From Sacculina carcini (taxonomy: Eukaryota; Arthropoda; Thecostraca; Sacculinidae), in contig OU696570.1 of the NCBI GenBank assembly GCA_916048095.2, forward strand, positions 11,053,316 through 11,117,315: 64,000 bases of DNA. Reading direction: 5' to 3'. Shown one piece after another: positions 1 to 10,737 of this stretch (positions are counted from its first letter, which is position 1; each line of letters opens with the position of its first letter). The notes below the pieces were generated by a model, which saw nothing but the letters and a program-made list of their open reading frames with translations, was not told the origin of the DNA and searched no databases. Both the position numbers and the translations under genes were made by a program.

Positions 1-1023
1 CCACATACTGGCCATATTCAGTGGTGGTTTTAGTTCATTTTTTCATACTTGATATCACTGATATTTCCTGATCTATATTTGCTCCATATTTCACCCAAAT
101 ATATTTCTTATATTTCCTAATTTTATTCTGAGTAAGGCTCTGGATGCTGACAAGGCTTGAGGAAAATTGAGATAAAACTCACCTCACAGTTCATTGAGCC
201 ACCGGTGTGATCGACCGAACATATAATTCGACACGATGATGCTATTCAGCAATAATTCTGTAGTTGTCTGGTCACTGCAGCAATTTGTAGTCGTACGGAT
301 TGTCATGGCTTCAATCAGTAGCTATCCGGGTCACGGCACCAAATGTAACGATGTGATGATAATAATATGTTGTTATTATGTTGTTCTTCGTTCGGCTGAT
401 CGTGATGTCTTGATAGTTCCTCTTGATGTTGTGTTCCGCGATAACAAGTAATAGTCACCCAGTCGAAGTTGAATTGTGTATTCAGGGCAACCAGTCAAAT
501 ATACTCTTAACACTTAATAAAGTCCTGAACCTAATGCTCTAATGACGACTTAATAATGGTGAGTCCTATATCGCACGTCGACAGTCCAACCAAACCAAAC
601 CAACTGACCCACCAACGAGCACAGCCAAAGTACCCCCTTATTCTCATTAAACCCCGGGTTATATACCTACGAACACACGTCGTTGGCACCATATTTCGCA
701 AGCAATTGCCAACTGGCTAAACCGCTCGAACCACACAACCGGGACACAAGCTATTTCTAAGCGCGATCTGACAGTACACAGACGTGTTGCAGTGAGATGC
801 TCAGCCAAGTCAGACACACAAAAAAGATAATTAATCAACGGTAACACGTTGCCAAGCATATCAGGGGCAGTGCACTACTGACGCCACCCTAACACATAAA
901 TTAGCCTAACGACAGCTGCACAAGCAGGCCGCTAAAGAACGCGAACGTAAACTGAGAAAGACAGAGAAAGAAAACTGAGTAAACTGACAGATAGAAAACT
1001 GGTCTGATTATAACTTTGTTATA
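1..1023. other. unassigned stretch, no gene seen
   Basis: I see no coding region longer than about 75 codons and no recognisable protein motif. An AATAAA-type signal lies near 516, and the text around it resembles a transposon or gene 3' end, but no paired LTR, TIR or reading frame supports an assignment. It ends where the left arm of the large inverted repeat starts. Confidence 0.5.
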
Positions 1024-1224
1024 GAAGCGCCGATAATTCGGTAGCATGCGCTCGCTAACATACACCCTCGTAAAATGAGAAAGTCGTCTAGTCGGCCAGC
1101 CAACCCACACACACACACACACACACACACATACTCACACTTGTGGAAGTAGTTGTCGAGGTAACAGGTGGCAACAATGCCATTGACACATAGAAGTGGT
1201 TTCGCAAAAACAACACGCGCGCAC

Positions 1225-1259
1225 AACCAGTACACTGACACACGCACACACATACATAT

Positions 1260-1335
<76 letters not shown>

Positions 1336-1368
1336 ATATGTATGTGTGTGCGTGTGTCAGTGTACTGG

Positions 1369-1370
<2 letters not shown>
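1225..1370. repeat. 146-bp perfect palindrome with (TA)n centre
   Basis: The sequence AACCAGTACACTGACACACG at 1225 is exactly mirrored by CGTGTGTCAGTGTACTGGTT ending at 1370. The central part is (TA)n with TCGA near each side. The whole tract is self-complementary about 1297/1298, so it can form a cruciform or hairpin. A further (AT)n run follows at 1370-1432. Confidence 0.9.

Positions 1371-1432
<62 letters not shown>
1370..1432. repeat. (AT)n microsatellite
   Basis: About 31 uninterrupted AT units follow the palindrome. In the partner arm the corresponding (TA)n position holds the Penelope-like insert. Confidence 0.95.
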
Positions 1433-1435
<3 letters not shown>

Positions 1436-2121
1436 TCAGCGCCGACTTCTAATTGTCATTAGTGCCGACACATATTCAAGCACGGCGTTTGAATAGCTCA
1501 GACAGCCTGAGTATGTGGCAAGGCAGCATACACGCATACATACACACACACACACACACACGCACAGAACCATGAAACATACAGATGCATCAGATTTATC
1601 ACGGAGAAATCCACATGCTGTTTGGCTAATGATTCTCAACCCCTTTTATATGTTACCCACTCTAGACTACGCTTGAAGTCTGCACCCGTATTGAGCAGCG
1701 GAGAACACAGATCAACAACCGCCAAACTAAAAGTAACATCGTAAAAATAACAATAAGCATAACGAAGTTTCAAAAATAAATATGCAAGGACACACAAACA
1801 CACGCGGTGAAACGGTGCATCTAATGAAAGCAGTTTGTGTAAGCCAACACTAATTAGCCAGGTGAAAGGTAGATATGTACGCGCATGCACACAGATATAC
1901 GTCCAGAGATGCACGAGAAAGCCATAGCGCAGCTAAGCACCTACGCACGTGCACTCACACACACACACACACACGGACACACACACTGACACACACATTG
2001 TACCTTCGAAAGCATACATCACAAAAGACAATGTACACTTTTTACGAGAGCATACATCTTCAAGTATGTGCAAGCAACACTCATCTTAACCACACACACA
2101 CATATATGCGAACAGACAATT

Positions 2122-2138
2122 ACACACACACACACAAA

Positions 2139-2194
<56 letters not shown>
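2122..2194. repeat. (CA)n microsatellite
   Basis: An almost uninterrupted CA tract with two CAAA interruptions near its start. Similar but shorter CA tracts lie at 1107-1131, 1543-1562 and 1955-1992. Poly-Thr-His and poly-Val-Cys frames across them are artefacts. Confidence 0.95.
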
Positions 2195-2196
<2 letters not shown>

Positions 2197-2351
2197 TCTT
2201 GTTCAGATCTTGTGAGCGTCATTGGAGAGTCTTTTGTGAGCGGTGATTGTGAGCGGAATGTGCATGAGCGTTGTAAAATGTGATGTGGTTGCGTCATGTA
2301 ATGTTCACTGTGAAATATATAATGTGTTCTGTGTAATATACAACAGTTAGC

Positions 2352-3752
2352 ATGCCCATCCTCGGCACTGATTTCCTCGCAGCCAATCAACTGGTCGCCG
2401 ACGTCACCAAGAAGCAGCTGCTACATAAAGGAGACGTGTGTGCTAAGGATTCAGCTTCACGCGTAGCCTCGATTGGCATACGATTGGTCAATAACAGCCC
2501 CACCGACACGTACGAGCGCCTAGTTGCGTCGTTTCCCGAAATCACGCAAGAACGCACAACTGGTGTAGTCAAGCACAATGTGACACACCACATCCTGACC
2601 AAGGGCCCGCCGATCCACATTCGCCCTCGGCGTTTAGCCCCAGACAGAGCCATCATCGCCAAGCACGAATTTGACAACATGCTGCGCTTGGGTATCATTC
2701 AGCCGTCCAAGAGTGCCTGGTCATCGCCTCTCCAAATGTGCCCAAGAAATCACCTGACCAATGGAGACCGTGTGGTGACTACCGGGCACTCAACGCACAA
2801 GCGCTTCCGGACCGGTACGTACTTCCGTACCTTCGAGACTTTTCGGCGAACCTCAGCGGCTGCAACATCTTCTCCACAGTGGACTTGATCCGTGCATACC
2901 AACAAATTCCCGTTGAGCACGCAGAAGTCGCAAAGACAGCCATCGCCACGCCGTTTGGTCTGTACGAGATGGTGCGAATGCCATTCGGTCTGCGCAGCGC
3001 CGGTTCCACGTTCCAGCGCTTCATCGACGAAGTTATGCGCGGTGCTGAAGACTGCATCGCAAACCTCGACGATATTTTGGTGGCATCAGCAAGCAAAGAT
3101 GAACACCTAAGACACTTTCGCGCCGTGTTCCAGAGACTGCAGTCCTACGGCGTAGTCATCAACAAGAGCAAGTGTGTTTGGCCGCGACTCTGTCTCCTTT
3201 CTCGGACACCACGTTACACCCGGCGGCATTTTCCCACTCGACGACAAAGTCGCGCCATCAAAGAATTTCCACAGCCGAACAGCCAGTCTCAGGTTCGTCG
3301 ATTTTTGGGTATGGTGGCGTATTACCACCGCTTTATACCCAACGCAGCTGCTGTATTACAACCTCTGCACGCTTTTCTCACACACCGCGCCAAACGCTCC
3401 AAAGCTCCGGTAGCATAAACGTAACAGAGCATCGACACTTTCCATGCAGCCAAAGCATCCTTGGCAGAGAGCAGTATGCTGACACACCAAATCCCCGGTG
3501 CTCCCTTGAGTATCCTGGTCGAAGCGTCAGACACTGGTGTTGGCGGAGTATAACAACAGCACACCAATGGTCTGTGGCAGCCCCTCAGCTACTTATCCAA
3601 GACTCTGACGTCTACTGAACGGCGATACAGCACATTCGGCAGAGAGCTGCTCGTAGTGTACTCGGCAGTTCGCCACTTCCGCTACACGATCGAAAGCCGT
3701 GACGTCATCGTGTTCACCGAACATCGCCATCTCGTGCATGCTTTGCCTTCCA
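2352..3752 (+). pseudogene. Ty3/gypsy pol remnant, 5' portion (protease end, RT, RNase H)
   Basis: This is the first half of a broken Ty3/gypsy polyprotein. It opens in the end of the protease (PILGTDFLAANQLV) and the linker to reverse transcriptase (HILTKGPPIHIRPRRLAPD). RT follows with GDYRALNAQ, TPFGLYEMVRMPFGLR and the catalytic-site equivalent CIANLDDILVAS, where Asn stands in for the usual Tyr/Phe context. The thumb (RRFLGMVAYYHRFIPNAA) and pieces of RNase H (STFGRELL, VVYSAVRHFRYTIE) come next. At least three frameshifts (near 2735, 3180 and 3290) and stop codons near 3418 and 3550 kill it. Gag and the 5' LTR are absent. The Tx1-like LINE interrupts it, and the integrase resumes at about 7580. 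Confidence 0.9.
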
Positions 3753-3989
3753 TGTAAGAAATACTTCCACACTTCGACAACTGGAGCACATGGGCATACC
3801 CAGACACCTTACAAACGAAGGTACACTCAAGCACCTCACACACAAAAAAAATCAGAAATATGGCACACATGGTTACGCACAAATACCTGGAGGCGAAGTT
3901 TTTCATTCGAACAGTCATTTTTCCCCGTTATCAATCTACAATATCGGCACCCTTAGCGCAGTTTAAAAAAAATTCTTCGGCAAAGTTGA
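3753..3989. other. LINE/gypsy junction, unassigned
   Basis: No recognisable coding. It could be the 5' leader or an ORF1 remnant of the downstream LINE, because a poly-A-rich stretch and LINE-like codon use begin here, but no ORF1 motif can be read. Confidence 0.4.
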
Positions 3990-4011
3990 TTGTTGAAATA
4001 GTCAAAAAGAA

Positions 4012-4770
4012 ATGATCATGTCCAACAGCAACACGTTAAATATTATGTCAATGAACTGTAGAGAACTGGGCGAAGTAAAGAAAAGACGAGATGTTATAAA
4101 TTATTTGAAGACAAAAAAAGACAACAACGTATTGTTTTTACAAGATACCCATATGACGATGGAAAAGATACCATTGTTCAACTCAATATGGAATAGAAGC
4201 TGTTACCATTCGATTAGTGACAAATTTCCCAACAGTAGAGGCGTTGTCATCTGTTTAAACAAAAACTTTTCACATACGCAGCTGGAATGCGAGACTTTCA
4301 GCACAGGGAATTTTGTATACGTGAAAATATTAGTCGATAAAGAGTCGTACGCCCTGATCAATATTTACGGCCCAAACGAGGATTCACCTACTTTTTTCCA
4401 AACAATAGACGAACTGTGCAAATGTTCACATGCTGATCACATAATCATTGCCGGTGATATTAATTTCACGATGAACCAGTCCTAAGATTCTCTGCACTAC
4501 AAAAAGGAACACAACTTGAAAGCGAAATGCGTATTCAAGCAAACCGCAAACAATCACGGTCTGATTGATATTTGGAGAAACTTGCATGACGACGAAAATG
4601 TGTTTACATGGTTAAAAAAACACCGTTAAAATGTAGCCGACTTGATATGTTTTTTATTAGCGACCACTTAGCAAACAGAGTGGAAAGTTGTGAAATCGTT
4701 CCGGGCTATAGAACTGATCATTCAATGGTAAAACTTGAAATTGCCACGTACGTAAACAGAGGGCCCGGTT
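4012..4770 (+). pseudogene. LINE ORF2, AP-like endonuclease domain (broken)
   Basis: The endonuclease domain nicks target DNA to prime reverse transcription in LINEs. Visible motifs are NIMSMNCRELG at the start, LFLQDTH, INIYGPN, IIAGDINF, RLDMFFIS and GYRTDHSMV at the end. The usual catalytic Glu of the LQETH motif reads Asp here. A TAA stop at 4483-4485 interrupts the frame, which then continues in the same register (DSLHYKKEH) to a one-base slip at the A-run near 4610. The second half reads from 4608. The copy is therefore inactive. Family assignment is sound; whether the Asp is ancestral or a decay mutation cannot be told from one copy. Confidence 0.88.
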
Positions 4771-7112
4771 TATGGAAATTCAACGACTCACTCTTAGACG
4801 ATGACGAATACGTGAAGAGAATATATGCTTGCATTATAGAGACAATTAATATGTACAACACACAAAAAAGAGTGTTAGAATTGAAGCAGCTGGACGTGGA
4901 CAACTTGAGAGTTAACATTAGTATCGAGCTGCTGTATGAAACCTTACTGCTAATGATTCGCGGGGAAACAATCAGTTACAGCTCTCACAGAAAAAGAATT
5001 CTGAAACTAGAGTTGGCCAAACTGGAAGATGATATAAATGATCAACAGGCAAAATTCAATGTTTCAAAAACTCCCCAGGATTTTGCTCGAGTGGAAGAGG
5101 CAAAACAAAGACTGGAGCTGAAACGTGAAAAAATTGTACAGGGGCTGATAATCAGATCAAAGTGTAACTGGCATGAACAAGGTGAAAAAAGCACAAATAA
5201 TTTTTTAACATTATAAAAAAGAAACGCCATCAGAAGGTCAATAACATATTTGCATCACGAAGGGGAAAAAGTAAGTGAACAAGCTTAAAAAATGAAATTG
5301 ATGGGCGACAAAATAAAGTTAACATACAAAGCAGCGGCGACAACACCAATAGATCCACGAGATATGCAAGCTTTACGAAAGATCACAAGGGAGCAAGCAG
5401 TTCGCTTAGAACAACAAATTACGCTCGAAGAACTCAAAGCCACAATGTCAAGAATGAAAAGCGGTAAATCACCAGGTCCAAATGGTTTTACTATATGTTT
5501 CTTTAAAAAATTCTGGGACCCAATCGGCCATATCTTACTTAAAGCCTTCAAAGAAACACAGTATGAGTAAACACATAATGAGGCATCAATAACCATGATT
5601 CCTAAGAGTGGTACCACGGGCCGCCAGATTAAAGATTGGCGTCCAATATCCTTATTGAAGGTGACTTCAAGATTTTATCAAGGACGATTGCCGAAAGGAT
5701 CAAACAAGTAATTCCAGGGTTGATCAGTCAAACACAAACAACATATATCCGAGGGAGAAACATCGCTGAAAACACCAGATTGGTATTTGACCTCATCCAC
5801 CATTGTCACAAAAACCAAATTGCGGCCGTAATCCTGGCAGCGGATTTCCAATCGGCAATTTGATACAGTATCGTGGACGTATATGGAAAATATTCTAGAA
5901 GCACATAACTTTGGGCCTTTATTTAGAAGTCTTATCAATTTATTCTATTTCAACAAGCGAAATTTTTCCAGGATAGGCATGAACGGATATATAGGTGAAA
6001 AAATATTCCTAGAACGCGGAATTAGACAAGGTGATCCTATGTCTGGCTATTTGTTCAACCTCGCAGTAGAATTAATTGCTGTCAGGCTTGCAAAAGCAAG
6101 TGGCGTCCGAAGAATAAAAATGCACGATCAGGTTGAAATAAAAATATCACAATATGCTGACGATACTGTTCTATTTCTCGAAGGTGACGCCCAAAATATT
6201 GAAAATGCAACCAACGAACTGGTGAAATTTGCAGAGATGTCTGGACTCAAACTGAATCAAGCAAAAACCAAGCTGCTTGCCCTTGGTGATTATGCTCCAG
6301 TTACCCCAACCGGAAGCAACAATTGGGTAGAAGAGCTGAAAATACTAGGAATACACTACACCGCGGACAATATGAGAATAAAAGAAAACTATACGAGAGT
6401 CATGAAAAGTGCAGAGTTAGAGCTGGCGCTGTGGTGCAAGAGAAATTTGACGCCAATAGGAAGAATAGCGATAATAAAAGCACTTCTAATATCCAAATTT
6501 GTGCATTTGTTCAATTCCATTCCAAGTTTAAGCAAGAATCAACTGAAAAAATTGTCAAGTATTCTGTTCAAATTTGTATGGAACAATAAGACAGATAAAA
6601 TTAAGCGGAGACAACTTATTCAGAACTACAGCGAAGACAGATTATGTATGATCGACATCGTAGCTTTCATGCGCAGCATAAAGGCTCGATGGATAAGTAA
6701 ACTAGCGAGCGAAACACACGGACTCTGGACTAGCTTAGCTAGGCTAAGCATTCCAGACGTCGGCGATTTAGTGAATTACGGAACACAAAAATTGGAAAAA
6801 ATTGAAAACAAAATAACAAAGGAGTTTTGGAAGGAGGTTATAATAGCCTGGCGATATTTAATCGAAAACTCCAATCAGGAAGACAGCACCATCATCTGTG
6901 AAAGTTTATGGTACTCCGATTATACGAAATATAAAAGCAGTAAAATTCACAAATGGGATAACGCAGGAATTCGCTTTATAGGCGATAAAATAAACACAGA
7001 AGAAGCAAGAGTTTTAACGCTTGATGAAATGCAGAATAAATTCAATATAAAAATTGATTCTCTCAATTACACTGGCCTTCTAAAAAAATTGATAAAATTG
7101 AATCTCTACTGA
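4771..7112 (+). pseudogene. LINE ORF2, linker and reverse transcriptase (broken)
   Basis: After the endonuclease comes the linker GPGLWKFNDSLL, typical of Tx1/L1-like ORF2, then KSGKSPGPNGF, WRPISLL, VILAADFQ (first catalytic Asp), RGIRQGDPMSGYLF and QYADDTVLFLEG (catalytic Asp pair). A long C-terminal region is intact from 5883 to 7112. Stops at 5214 and 5571 and frame changes near 5640 and 5865 break the front half. The back half is one open frame of 409 codons, so decay is uneven. Function in the family is target-primed reverse transcription. This copy cannot make a full protein. Confidence 0.9.
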
Positions 7113-7348
7113 AGCATTCGAGTCATTATATTCAACCCAACATTCCCTATCGAGGGTGGATGATAAGAAATACGACAAAAATCAATCGATTTGCATATAA
7201 AAACATGATTTCATGTAAAACGAATAATTCACAAGTGGAATTGGGGAGAACGAAAGGAAATATTAGATAAAGAATAAATAAATAAAGAAATTAATGGATA
7301 GAAGATATTAGACACTACAGATCAGGAAGTATAAACACCATTAAATCA

Positions 7349-7575
7349 GTGACAAATTCCACACACTTGCAATACTTCAACTACAAAATCACTCAAAGAA
7401 TCATCCACACAAACAAAACCGCATACTTGATCGGCATGACAAAATCACACACATGCACGTTCTGCAAAACACACACAGATACGATATTGCACCTTTTCTG
7501 GAGCTGCCACGTTACAAGAAAATTTATACAAGAAATGAACACACGTATTGGAGCCACTTGTTTGGCCACACACAC
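7349..7575 (+). pseudogene. LINE ORF2 C-terminal Cys-His motif remnant
   Basis: The frame reads CTFCKTHTDTILHLFWSC, a CxxC...H...C pattern found at the C-terminus of Tx1/L1-type ORF2 proteins. It lies about 240 bp beyond the end of the long RT frame, with stop codons between. The gypsy integrase begins immediately downstream, so the LINE 3' end must lie within a few tens of bases. Confidence 0.75.
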
Positions 7576-7579
7576 ACAC

Positions 7580-8757
7580 GCATCGTGTGGCCAAACATGG
7601 ACCGCGACGTGCGCAAGTGGACCCAAACATGCCTGCAGTGTCAACGAGCGAAAGTTACCCGTCACACAAAAAGCGCGGTGCAACCATTTCAGCCACCTGG
7701 AGAGCGCTTCAGTCAAGCGCACGTGGACATCGTCGGACCACTGCCACCGTCACAAGGTCAGTCATACCTCCTCACATGCGTGGACCGATTTTCGCGCTGG
7801 CCAGAAGCCATTCCTCTGCCGGATATTCGCGCAGTGACAATTGCACGCGCGTTTCTCCATCAGTGGGTCTTTGGAGTGCCGACAACCATCACAACAGATC
7901 GCGGGGCACAATTCGAATCGTCTCTGTGGTCCGAACTAACTCCACTGCTCGGCTGCCAACGTATACGCACCACCAGTTATCACCCGAGCAGCAACGGTAT
8001 GGCTGAACGCTTCCATCGGCAGCTCAATGCAAGTTTGCGCGCTGCTGAACACACATCATGGATGGATGTTTTGCCCGTAGCCTTGTTGGGCATACGGTCG
8101 ACACACAAAACTGAAGTCGGCGCGTGCTCAGCCGAACTGGTCTACGGAGCGTCCCTGTGACTTTCTGGCGAGTTGATCGGCGACTCAACACAGACAGCCA
8201 GAAATCCGGCTTCATTCGCTTCATTGCTGCGCAATCACATGCGCAAACTCCGGCCACGACTTCCACGAGCAGTCAACCAGCCATCGTTCGTTCCGGCAGC
8301 ACTAAAGACGGCAGCACACGTGTTTGTCTGTCGGGACAAGCACAGATACCCGCTCGACTATCCGTATGACGGCCCGTTTCCCGTCATTGATCGTACGGAC
8401 AAGCTGATCACGATCCGGACTAATAGCGAGCGTGCAGGTGTCTCCATTTATCGCTGCAAACCAGCCTCCGTCGACGATGTGCAGCAAAACTCGCCAGTTT
8501 CAACCCCTGCCCCGCCAGATAATCGGGACGACGGTGGCAGTACTGAACTTATCATGCCTCCAACAACAGTGTCACGGACACCGACGACTGCTGCGGGTCC
8601 TATCAGGTCAAGCTATGAAAACACAGCTTCAAACACCAGCACATACACAAATTCCCCGTCAATTTTGCGTACTAGAAGCGGTCGTGCCGTGCGCCTACCT
8701 GTGCGTTATTGTCGTGTCTCGTTTCTTCTCGACACTTCTAGGGGGAGGGCCCTGTAG
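7580..8757 (+). pseudogene. Ty3/gypsy integrase, 3' portion of the split element
   Basis: The frame starts inside the integrase HHCC zinc domain (VWPNMDRDVRKW, TCLQCQRAKVTRHT). It continues through the DDE core: Asp in AHVDIVGPLPP, Asp in TDRGAQFES, and Glu in SSNGMAERFHRQ, all present. A single in-frame TGA at 8158-8160 interrupts it after YGASL. The same frame then runs on through the C-terminal domain (YPYDGPFPVIDR) and a tail ending TRSGRAVRLPVRY before a stop at 8755. The TGA could be a CGA-to-TGA change. It belongs with the RT half at 2352-3752; the LINE lies between them. Confidence 0.9.
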
Positions 8758-8830
8758 GCGTTGTGGCCCCACTGTCATACAACTCTGGGTTGAAGACCAC
8801 TGGCCTGTTCCAACCTGCTGGCACCGTCAA
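8740..8830 (+). mobile_element. polypurine tract and start of a truncated 3' LTR
   Basis: Directly after the pol tail lies TAGGGGGAGGGCCC, a polypurine tract, followed by TGTAGGCGTTGTGGCC at 8752, which has the TG start of an LTR. The putative LTR is lost after about 80 bp, where the minus-strand gypsy begins. No partner LTR is found. Confidence 0.6.
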
Positions 8831-10716
8831 CGTGACTCAGAGAGACCGATCCATCGCGTGTAGCGGTCGATGATGGTCAACATGTACGCACAATCGTCCG
8901 AGGTCGGCAGGGAGCCCACCAAGTCAACATGGAGGTCGGCGAATCGCCGGGATGGAAGGCGAAAGGCGGTTGGTGCTGCACGTGTGTGTCGGTGTGTCTT
9001 GGACCGCTGACACTTGACGCATGTTCGCACCCGATTCTGGACGTCCTTTCGCAGGCCGCGCCACACGAAGCGTTCGGAAACCAGCTTTTGGCTGGCGGCG
9101 ACTCCCGTATGCGCCAGATCGTGCACAAGGTTGAAGAACGGTCGCCGCAATGCAGTTGGCAGATCAAGCCGACATCGGCCAGTGGAGTAGTCGCACCACA
9201 GTCGGCGCCCACAGCTGAGTGACACATGTCCCAACTTCAGCGAGTGCTCACCGTCGGAGAGGACGAATTGTTGTGTGTCCGCGTCTTCCTCTTGGGCGTC
9301 AGCCAGCGCTGAAAAGTCGTCAAAGCGCGGCATCGGGGCGACAAGCATGCTGATTGTGCGCGAAAGGGCGTCGGCCACAGAGTTTTGCGCACCCGGAACA
9401 TGCCGAACGTCTGACGTGAACTGTGAGACATAGTCCAGGTGGCATACCTCACGCGGCGAGTACGTGTCAGCCCCCGAACCGATAGCCGAGGGCTTATAGT
9501 CGGTGAATATGGTGAAGGTGCGGCCCTCCAACGTGTGACGAAAGTGCCGCACGGCGCTGTATGCAGCCAGGAGTTCCCTGCCGAACGTACTGTAACGCCT
9601 CTCGGTCGGCGTCAGCTGTCGTGAGTGGACGCCCAACGGTCTCCAGGAGCCGTTTACATGTTGTTGCAGTACTGCACCGATCCCCGTGGAGAACGCGTCG
9701 ACCTGCACACTCAGTGGAGCACGAGCGACTGGGAACGAGAGCTCCACGATGTCAGCGAGCGTTTTTTTGGAGCGTGTGAATGCTTCCCTGGCTGACGGCG
9801 TCCAAGTGACCGGCTTCTGAGAGCGTTCGGTCCTGGTGTCGATCAGCGCGTGCAGAGGGGTGAGCAGCTGCGACGCGTGCGGGATTAGACGATGGTAAAA
9901 AGTGACCATCCCGATGAACCGACGAAGTTGCGACTGAGTGGCCGGCTCAGGGAACGACTGGATGTCGGCGGTTTTCTTGGCAGCAGGCGCCAGGCCGGAC
10001 GGTGACCAGTGGTGCCCGAGAAAATAAAGTTCCGCCACGCCCACGACACATTTGACGACGTTGAGCTGGATACCGACGTCGTTGAGCCGCCGCAGCACGG
10101 ATCGCAAATGACGCTCGTGTTCCTCCGCGGACAAGCTCGCCACGAGGATATCGTCCACGTAGGCAAAACATCCGTCCGGGCCACGAAGCACTTCATCAAG
10201 GAAGCACTGAAACGTTTGCGCGGCGGACCGTAGGCCGAAACACAGCCTGCGGAGTTCCCATAGCCCGAAGGTCGCCACCACGGTAGTTTTCGGCACGTCT
10301 TCTTCTGCGACAGGGATATGATGATAGGCGCGCACAATGTCGAGCCGCGAGAAGATGGTCGAGCCGGCGAACTGAGCAACGCTGTCGTGTAGAAACGGCA
10401 CGGGATATCTGTCCGGCTTTGTGATGGCGTTCAGGGCGCGGTAATCGCCACATACCCGCAGGCCCCCGTCAGACTTTGTCACGTGCACGTGCAGTGGACT
10501 CGACCAGGAGCACGACGAGCGCCGAACGATGCCTAGGGCCAGGAGGCGGTCAAACTCCCGGCGCATTGCCGTGAGTTTGTCGGGCGCGAGGCGACGAGCG
10601 CGGGAAAAAACCGGATGGCCCTGCGTCGGGAGGTGATGCACCGTAGTGTGGCCTGGCGCACGGTTGAAGTCAGGCTGGGCCGTGAGTGCCGGAAAACCGT
10701 CGAGAATGTGTTGCAA
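8827..10716 (-). CDS. Ty3/gypsy pol fragment (RT-RNase H-integrase N-terminus), open frame
   Basis: A 629-codon uninterrupted frame. RT has GDYRALNAI, FGLWELRRLCFGLRSA and the catalytic FAYVDDILVAS. RNase H follows with QVDAFSTGIGAV, TFGRELLAAYSA and IFTDYKPS. The integrase zinc domain (HDLAHTG, CVKCQRSKTHRHT) comes next, and then the first Asp of the core (DLHVDLVGSLPTSDD). After YTRW the sequence becomes unrelated (IGLSESR), so the element is truncated at about 8850 and the last two catalytic residues are missing. Gag, protease and LTRs are also absent. The open frame suggests a younger insertion than the split gypsy to its left. Initiation codon is arbitrary because the 5' part is lost. 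Confidence 0.9.
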   Translation of the reverse strand: MQHILDGFPALTAQPDFNRAPGHTTVHHLPTQGHPVFSRARRLAPDKLTAMRREFDRLLALGIVRRSSCSWSSPLHVHVTKSDGGLRVCGDYRALNAITKPDRYPVPFLHDSVAQFAGSTIFSRLDIVRAYHHIPVAEEDVPKTTVVATFGLWELRRLCFGLRSAAQTFQCFLDEVLRGPDGCFAYVDDILVASLSAEEHERHLRSVLRRLNDVGIQLNVVKCVVGVAELYFLGHHWSPSGLAPAAKKTADIQSFPEPATQSQLRRFIGMVTFYHRLIPHASQLLTPLHALIDTRTERSQKPVTWTPSAREAFTRSKKTLADIVELSFPVARAPLSVQVDAFSTGIGAVLQQHVNGSWRPLGVHSRQLTPTERRYSTFGRELLAAYSAVRHFRHTLEGRTFTIFTDYKPSAIGSGADTYSPREVCHLDYVSQFTSDVRHVPGAQNSVADALSRTISMLVAPMPRFDDFSALADAQEEDADTQQFVLSDGEHSLKLGHVSLSCGRRLWCDYSTGRCRLDLPTALRRPFFNLVHDLAHTGVAASQKLVSERFVWRGLRKDVQNRVRTCVKCQRSKTHRHTRAAPTAFRLPSRRFADLHVDLVGSLPTSDDCAYMLTIIDRYTRWIGLSESR

Positions 10717-10737
10717 ACCGGAGCCGATATATCAGTC

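Larger units (their letters stand above)
1024..2215. repeat. left arm of a large inverted repeat (partner 18945-20973)
   Basis: Read in reverse complement, this arm matches 20973 down to 18945. The outer end GAAGCGCCGATAATTCG here corresponds to CGAATTATCGGCGCTTC near 20974. Matching blocks follow in order: CTTGTGGAAGTAGTTGTCGAGG (split here as CTTGTGGAAG/TAGTTGTCGAGG), the (TA)n tract, TGCCGACACATATTCAAGC, and AGCATACATCACAAAAGAC. It is mostly simple-sequence DNA with short non-repetitive islands. The inner end lies near the doubled AGATCTTG at 2195-2212, which also occurs as a doubled motif at 18950-18970. No target duplication is visible outside the arms. Confidence 0.85.
3990..7575 (+). 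mobile_element. Tx1/L1-like non-LTR retrotransposon (LINE), inserted in a gypsy
   Basis: An APE-type endonuclease and a reverse transcriptase lie in order on the plus strand, followed by a C-terminal Cys-His motif. The insert separates the RNase H and integrase halves of a gypsy element. No ORF1 is seen, so the copy is probably 5'-truncated. Base composition is much more A-rich than the flanking gypsy, which makes the boundaries visible. A 110-bp inverted fragment of the same LINE family lies at 27819-27935, so the family is multicopy here. The family call rests on the order EN, GPGLWKFN, RT with QYADDTVLF, and the CxxC zinc motif. Confidence 0.85.

Noticed and set aside
1168-1462. Long Tyr-Ile reading frames
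   Set aside because: They are translations of (TA)n and (CA)n microsatellites with no other sequence content.
1875-2390. Thr-His and Val-Cys rich reading frames of 70-123 codons, with counterparts at 18834-19235
   Set aside because: They come from (CA)n/(GT)n tracts in the inverted-repeat arms.
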